Source of the DNA: Chlamydiota bacterium
GTDB taxonomy: Bacteria; Chlamydiota; Chlamydiia; Chlamydiales; Waddliaceae
Length of the DNA: 9,586 nt
Assembly: GCA_011065005.1 (NCBI GenBank)
Contig: JAAKFP010000059.1
Coordinates: forward strand, 1-9,586
Direction of reading: 5' to 3'
In this document: piece after piece, positions 6,188 through 9,586 of the stretch
Layout of the letters: each line of letters begins with the position of its first letter
How positions within the stretch are numbered: position 1 is the first letter of the stretch
Notes under the pieces: generated by a model
What the model saw: the letters and a program-made list of their open reading frames with translations, nothing else
The model's database searches: none
Told to the model about the DNA's origin: nothing
Program-made: the position numbers and the translations under genes

Positions 6188-7780
6188 ATGACAACACCAA
6201 AAGAAATTATTTTTGAAGAAGAAGCACGAGATGCTCTTCTTTCTGGAATTAAGCAACTCGCTGATGTTGTAGCTTTCACTTTAGGGCCCAAAGGGCGCAA
6301 CGTCGGACTAGAGAAAAGTTGGGGCGCACCAGCGATAACAAATGATGGCAGCAGCATTGTCAAAGAAATCACCCTCAAAAATCAGTATGAAAACATGGGT
6401 GTTGCTATGGCGCAAGAAGTCGTGCAAAAGATCAAAGAAAAGTGCGGTGATGGTACGACCACGGGGACGCTCTTGTTACGTGCTTTTGTTGAGAATGGCA
6501 TCAAACATATCGCCTCCGGCGCAAGCCCCATTGGCATCAAACATGGCATTGATAAGGCTGTCGACGCCGTGGTTAAAGAGATAGAAAAGTCTGCGATTCC
6601 AATCAAGAGCGTTCAAGAAACCCGCAACATCGCTACCGTTTCCGCTTCCGGAAATAAAGAGGTGGGCGATTTAATTTCTGAAGCCATGGGAAAAGTGGGG
6701 AAATCGGGGGTAATCACTATCGAAGAAGCGAAAGGGACTGCTACAACAATAGAGATTGTTGAAGGGTTAGAGTTCGACCGCGGGTACCTTAGTGCCTATT
6801 TTTGTACCGACACCGACAAGATGACTGTCGAAATGAAAAACGTGCAAATTCTTCTTGTCGACAAAAAGATTACGAATGTCCATGAGATTCTCCCCATCCT
6901 ACAAGAAGCAGCAACCACTGCCAAAGAACTTCTCATCATCGCTGAAGATATAGAAGGTGATGCTCTTTCCACATTGGTCGTCAACAGGCTACGAGGAACT
7001 CTTAAAATCGCTGCCGTGAAGTCTCCAGGTTTTGGCGACAGACGCAAAGCAATGATGGAAGACATCGCTGTGCTAACAGGAGGCACCGTTATCTCTGAGG
7101 AAGCTGGAATGACCCTAAAGGATATCACTTCAGACGTTCTTGGTAGCGCAGAGAAGATTCGCATCACTAAAGAAGCCACGACCATTGTTAATGGTGGAGG
7201 AACTTCCGAGGCATTAAAGACACGGATCCAGCAAATTGAGAATGAGGTCGCCACGACCACTAGCTCCTATGATAAGGAAAAGTTAGAAGAGCGCAAAGCT
7301 AAGCTCAGTGGGGGCGTTGCCGTGATACGCGTAGGTGCGGCCACGGAACCTGAATTGAAGCAAAAGAAACAGGTCTTCGAAGATAGTCTTAACTCCACAA
7401 AGGCTGCAATCGAGGAAGGTGTCGTTCCAGGAGGTGGTGTTGCACTCTTGCGAGCACAAAAAGTGATCGACGATCTCAAACTTGAAGGCGATGAGCTCAT
7501 TGGAGCACAGATCCTCAAACGCACCTGTGAAACTCCTCTAAAACAGATCGCAACAAACACAGGGTTTGATGGTTCTGTCGTCTTACTTGAAGTGAAGAAT
7601 GCTGGAGGCAACTTCGGCTTCAACTGTCTGACAGAAAAGGTCGAAGATCTCATTGCCGCAGGTGTTGTTGACCCCGCGAAGGTGATTATCAACTGTCTCA
7701 TTCATGCGGCGTCAGTTGCAGGAATTGTGCTCATTTCCGAAGCATTAATTGCGGACGCACCTGAAGAGGAAGAAGAGTAA
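6188..7780 (+). CDS. groEL: 60-kDa chaperonin GroEL paralogue with acidic C-terminus, not paired with groES
   Basis: This is a group I chaperonin of 530 residues that folds cytoplasmic proteins in an ATP-driven double ring with a GroES-type lid. Equatorial ATP-site marks are intact: TLGPKGRNV (31-39), NDG (D53), GDGTTT (87-92) and D399 in FEDS; the family signature AAIEEGVVPGGG (406-417) is present. Apical residues that bind GroES and substrate in E. coli are also kept: Y200, Y204, F205, L235, L238, L260, V264 and V265. It should therefore be an active chaperonin rather than a decayed copy. The protein stops in PEEEEE and lacks the usual Gly-Gly-Met tail. No groES gene lies upstream or downstream and no CIRCE operator precedes it, so it is probably an accessory copy not under classical HrcA control. 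Its partner gene is nadC. Confidence 0.95.
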   Translation: MTTPKEIIFEEEARDALLSGIKQLADVVAFTLGPKGRNVGLEKSWGAPAITNDGSSIVKEITLKNQYENMGVAMAQEVVQKIKEKCGDGTTTGTLLLRAFVENGIKHIASGASPIGIKHGIDKAVDAVVKEIEKSAIPIKSVQETRNIATVSASGNKEVGDLISEAMGKVGKSGVITIEEAKGTATTIEIVEGLEFDRGYLSAYFCTDTDKMTVEMKNVQILLVDKKITNVHEILPILQEAATTAKELLIIAEDIEGDALSTLVVNRLRGTLKIAAVKSPGFGDRRKAMMEDIAVLTGGTVISEEAGMTLKDITSDVLGSAEKIRITKEATTIVNGGGTSEALKTRIQQIENEVATTTSSYDKEKLEERKAKLSGGVAVIRVGAATEPELKQKKQVFEDSLNSTKAAIEEGVVPGGGVALLRAQKVIDDLKLEGDELIGAQILKRTCETPLKQIATNTGFDGSVVLLEVKNAGGNFGFNCLTEKVEDLIAAGVVDPAKVIINCLIHAASVAGIVLISEALIADAPEEEEE

Positions 7781-7788
7781 CCAGGAGC

Positions 7789-7926
7789 GGCTTTGTTGCG
7801 TAATTTACCACAGAGCACACAAGAGCTCACAGAGACGATGTGAGAGAAAAAAGACTCATCTTTAATTTCTTCTCATATTCTCTCTGTGAGCTCAGAGGGC
7901 TCTGTGGTGATGAATCCAACAAGGCC
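7789..7926. mobile_element. MITE-like imperfect palindrome with IS-like terminal repeats
   Basis: The ends are GGCTTTGTTG (7789-7798) and CAACAAGGCC (7917-7926), inverted copies matching at 9 of 10 bases. Inside them ACCACAGAGC (7807-7816) pairs with 7899-7908, and GAGCTCACAGAGA (7823-7835) pairs exactly with 7881-7893. The 45-base centre has no coding potential. The GGCTTTGTTG ends recall IS903/IS5-group terminal repeats, from memory. The 9-base flanks (7780-7788 and 7927-7935) agree at only 6 positions, so a target duplication is doubtful. The element starts 9 bases after groEL and could also act as a transcript-end hairpin, but no T-run follows it. Confidence 0.5.
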
Positions 7927-7977
7927 ACAGGGGGCGCGACCAGGTGCCCTTTCCTTGCAATATGTTGACGCACGAAA

Positions 7978-9258
7978 ATGAAAAAAATACTAGCAACATC
8001 GACAGCCCTATATTTTCTAACTGCCGTAGTAATTTTCGGTTGGTGGTACCTTGCATTTTTTTCTTCGGACAGTTCTCGCAGCTGTAACGGTGTCCAGTCC
8101 GCTCATACCAAAAAATCTCGCCTTCCCCCACCCCGATATCTTTCTTATCTTTCTCCGATGAACCGTGATCTAATACAGAAGGCATTGGGTGGGGATACCT
8201 CACTGATGGCCAAACTAATGACGGAGTGGGACGTGGATGCGCAGATCTTAGAAAACCATGGCATACCTGGAATTCGGCGGCTTCCGAACCATGAATTTGT
8301 TAAGTCTCAAATGATTGGTAGGAAACTCAATAGTAATGAAGGTCCTGAGCTTGAAGGGCTACGTCAAATCTATACCGCCAATGAAATTCGTGACGACAAT
8401 GATCAAACGTTCACTCTTTCCTCACCTATGCAAAAGTTTCTTCCCCAAACATATGTTTCGGCTTCTTTTCTGTTAGCTCTTACCGACCCAGAGAGTATCG
8501 TTGCTATCCCCAGCGGCTTACGAGAGCAAACCTGGCTGTATCCCTCTTCAATCACTAACAAAATCCCTTTAGATATCAATCGATACAATTCGGAAGAGAT
8601 TTTTAAGTCGCAACCAGAAATTGCCTTTGTAGCGCATTACACACACCCCTCTACTCTCCAAGCGCTACAAAACCAGGGTATTCCCCTCTTTGCATTAAAA
8701 TCGATTAACTCATTCCCAGAGATTACCAACGCCATCAGCAGGGTTGGACAGGTCATCAATCGCCCGTTGGAAGCGGAACTCCTCACACTTTTTATGGAAT
8801 CTGCCATGCTGGCCATAGACAATCATATCATTGCGATGAGTCATGATCTGATCGATGACCAACCAGAACAAAGAGTACTTTTCCTGGATTACCACACGCA
8901 ATACTCTCTTCCTACAAAAAAAACGATCACAGGCCAACTCTTAGAACGCCTCAGCTCGCAGCATAAATTCACTTTTGTTTCCACAGCCAAAGATCAAGAG
9001 AATGAGTGGATGATTCCTATTGAGCTTGAGCAGATCGTCAATTTGGATCCCGACTGCCTAATTATCTCTTCCGCCAACACTGATTCACAAACAACACTCA
9101 CGAGGGAGAATTCTCCTCTCAAATACTTGTCAGCGCAAAAACAAGGAAAGGTCTACTTTGTAGATAATAATATCCAGGCTCCTACCCAATACATTATTCT
9201 CGCCTACTTTGATCTTGCTGAAGTTTTAATAGATGCCACTTCGCCATATTTGAGGTAA
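7978..9258 (+). CDS. Type III substrate-binding protein of a metal/siderophore-type ABC importer
   Basis: The 426-residue product begins MKKIL and has a hydrophobic segment to about residue 28, serving as signal peptide or membrane anchor. Residue C36 follows SSRS, which is not a good lipobox. After a poorly conserved region (about 40-150) comes the two-lobe fold of the FepB/BtuF class. Lobe one has LPQTYVSASFLLAL and VAIPSG. Next are KSQPEIAFVAHYTHPSTLQAL and the helical linker with RVGQVINRP. Lobe two runs from RVLFLDYH through QIVNLDPDCLIIS to GKVYFVDNN. It would deliver an iron complex, heme or cobalamin to the permease encoded 3 bp downstream; the substrate cannot be read from sequence. 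The N-terminal region makes it longer than typical family members (about 300-350). No clear ribosome binding site precedes ATG 7978; the start rests on the signal-like N-terminus. Confidence 0.82.
   Translation: MKKILATSTALYFLTAVVIFGWWYLAFFSSDSSRSCNGVQSAHTKKSRLPPPRYLSYLSPMNRDLIQKALGGDTSLMAKLMTEWDVDAQILENHGIPGIRRLPNHEFVKSQMIGRKLNSNEGPELEGLRQIYTANEIRDDNDQTFTLSSPMQKFLPQTYVSASFLLALTDPESIVAIPSGLREQTWLYPSSITNKIPLDINRYNSEEIFKSQPEIAFVAHYTHPSTLQALQNQGIPLFALKSINSFPEITNAISRVGQVINRPLEAELLTLFMESAMLAIDNHIIAMSHDLIDDQPEQRVLFLDYHTQYSLPTKKTITGQLLERLSSQHKFTFVSTAKDQENEWMIPIELEQIVNLDPDCLIISSANTDSQTTLTRENSPLKYLSAQKQGKVYFVDNNIQAPTQYIILAYFDLAEVLIDATSPYLR
9252..9256 (+). promoter_or_regulatory. Ribosome binding site of the permease gene, overlapping the preceding stop codon
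   Basis: GAGGT lies 5 bases before GTG 9262 and runs into the TAA of the binding-protein gene. This supports the GTG start and suggests translational coupling of the two genes. Confidence 0.6.
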
Positions 9259-9261
9259 ACA

Positions 9262-9586
9262 GTGAGCATTTTTAGAAAAGACACCTCTTTTTACCTACTG
9301 TTCGGCCTACTCCTTACAATTAGTGGCCTTGTGACCCTTACCGCTGGGGCAACCCCTCTAGAACAGGTCTGGAATGGAATCCTCGACAGAATTTTCCATC
9401 ACTCCTCCGTTTGGAATCCTTTATTAGACGAAAGGCTGCCAAGGTTGATCGTCCTGCTATGTACAGGCGCCTCCCTAGCGGTCTCCGGTGCTGTGCTGCA
9501 ATCCCTCTTTCACAACCCACTAGCTTCCCCCAGCGTGCTGGGAATCTCCTGCGGAGGAAGTTTGTTTGTTACGCTTACACTGATCA
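9262..9586 (+). CDS. FecCD/BtuC-type ABC importer permease, 3'-truncated by the window
   Basis: Only the first 108 residues are visible, starting MSIFRKD from a GTG codon. A first membrane helix spans about residues 10-28. The family signature follows: [20 protein letters not shown] (58-77), then [18 protein letters not shown] (79-96), in which RLPR and NPLA.P are hallmarks of FecCD/BtuC permeases. These proteins form the membrane channel of iron-siderophore, heme and cobalamin importers. The gene starts 3 bp after the binding-protein gene, so the two belong to one operon; an ATPase gene is expected downstream but is outside the window. Confidence 0.9.
   Translation, partial: MSIFRKDTSFYLLFGLLLTISGLVTLTAGATPLEQVWNGILDRIFHHSSVWNPLLDERLPRLIVLLCTGASLAVSGAVLQSLFHNPLASPSVLGISCGGSLFVTLTLI

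Noticed and set aside
6796..7701. Minus-strand open frames of 154 and 144 residues within groEL
   Set aside because: Antisense shadows of a strongly conserved gene; Ser/Arg-rich products with no recognisable domain.
7780..7935. Nine-base target duplication flanking the palindromic element
   Set aside because: The flanks agree at only 6 of 9 positions, too weak to claim.

Overview
The window looks like a chromosomal segment of an intracellular, probably chlamydia-like (Parachlamydiales-type) bacterium. This is an inference. It rests on a eukaryotic-style ankyrin-repeat protein, a stand-alone extra GroEL without groES, an orphan nadC with no other NAD-synthesis gene in view, and moderate base composition. 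No rRNA or other phylogenetic marker is present, so the assignment is tentative.

Layout. (1) 1-1797 (+): a large ankyrin-repeat protein. A Ser/Thr-Pro-rich linker, partly built of a 51-bp tandem repeat, joins a helical N-terminus to about seven ankyrin repeats. The frame is open to the left edge, so the gene may begin upstream. (2) 1798-2008: a short intergenic stretch of degenerate repeats between convergent genes. (3) 2009-5084 (-): two adjacent NarK-family nitrate/nitrite transporters. The upstream member is NarK1-like with a large inserted extracytoplasmic domain. The downstream member is NarK2-like with two extra membrane helices. They are 19 bp apart and probably form one transcript. 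No nitrate reductase gene is visible. (4) 5085-5298: a divergent intergenic region with a perfect 19-bp-arm palindrome and a good sigma70-type promoter for nadC. (5) 5299-7780 (+): nadC and a groEL paralogue, 34 bp apart, probably co-transcribed. (6) 7781-7977: an intergenic region filled by an imperfect palindrome of about 138 bp with IS-like ends, resembling a MITE. (7) 7978-9586 (+): the start of a metal/siderophore-type ABC importer, with a type III substrate-binding protein followed after 3 bp by a FecCD/BtuC-type permease that runs off the window.

How the genes relate. Apart from the ankyrin protein, a candidate host-interaction protein, the genes are metabolic or uptake functions suited to a host-dependent cell: nitrate/nitrite exchange, possible use of host quinolinate for NAD, an accessory chaperonin, and iron/heme/cobalamin-type import. 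The observations most worth a second look are: RRLF (cyclin-docking-like) motifs beside S/T-P-x-R sites in the ankyrin protein; substitutions at PRPP/metal-binding positions of NadC with quinolinate-binding residues intact; architectural insertions in both NarK proteins; and a MITE-like palindrome with a degraded second copy elsewhere in the window.
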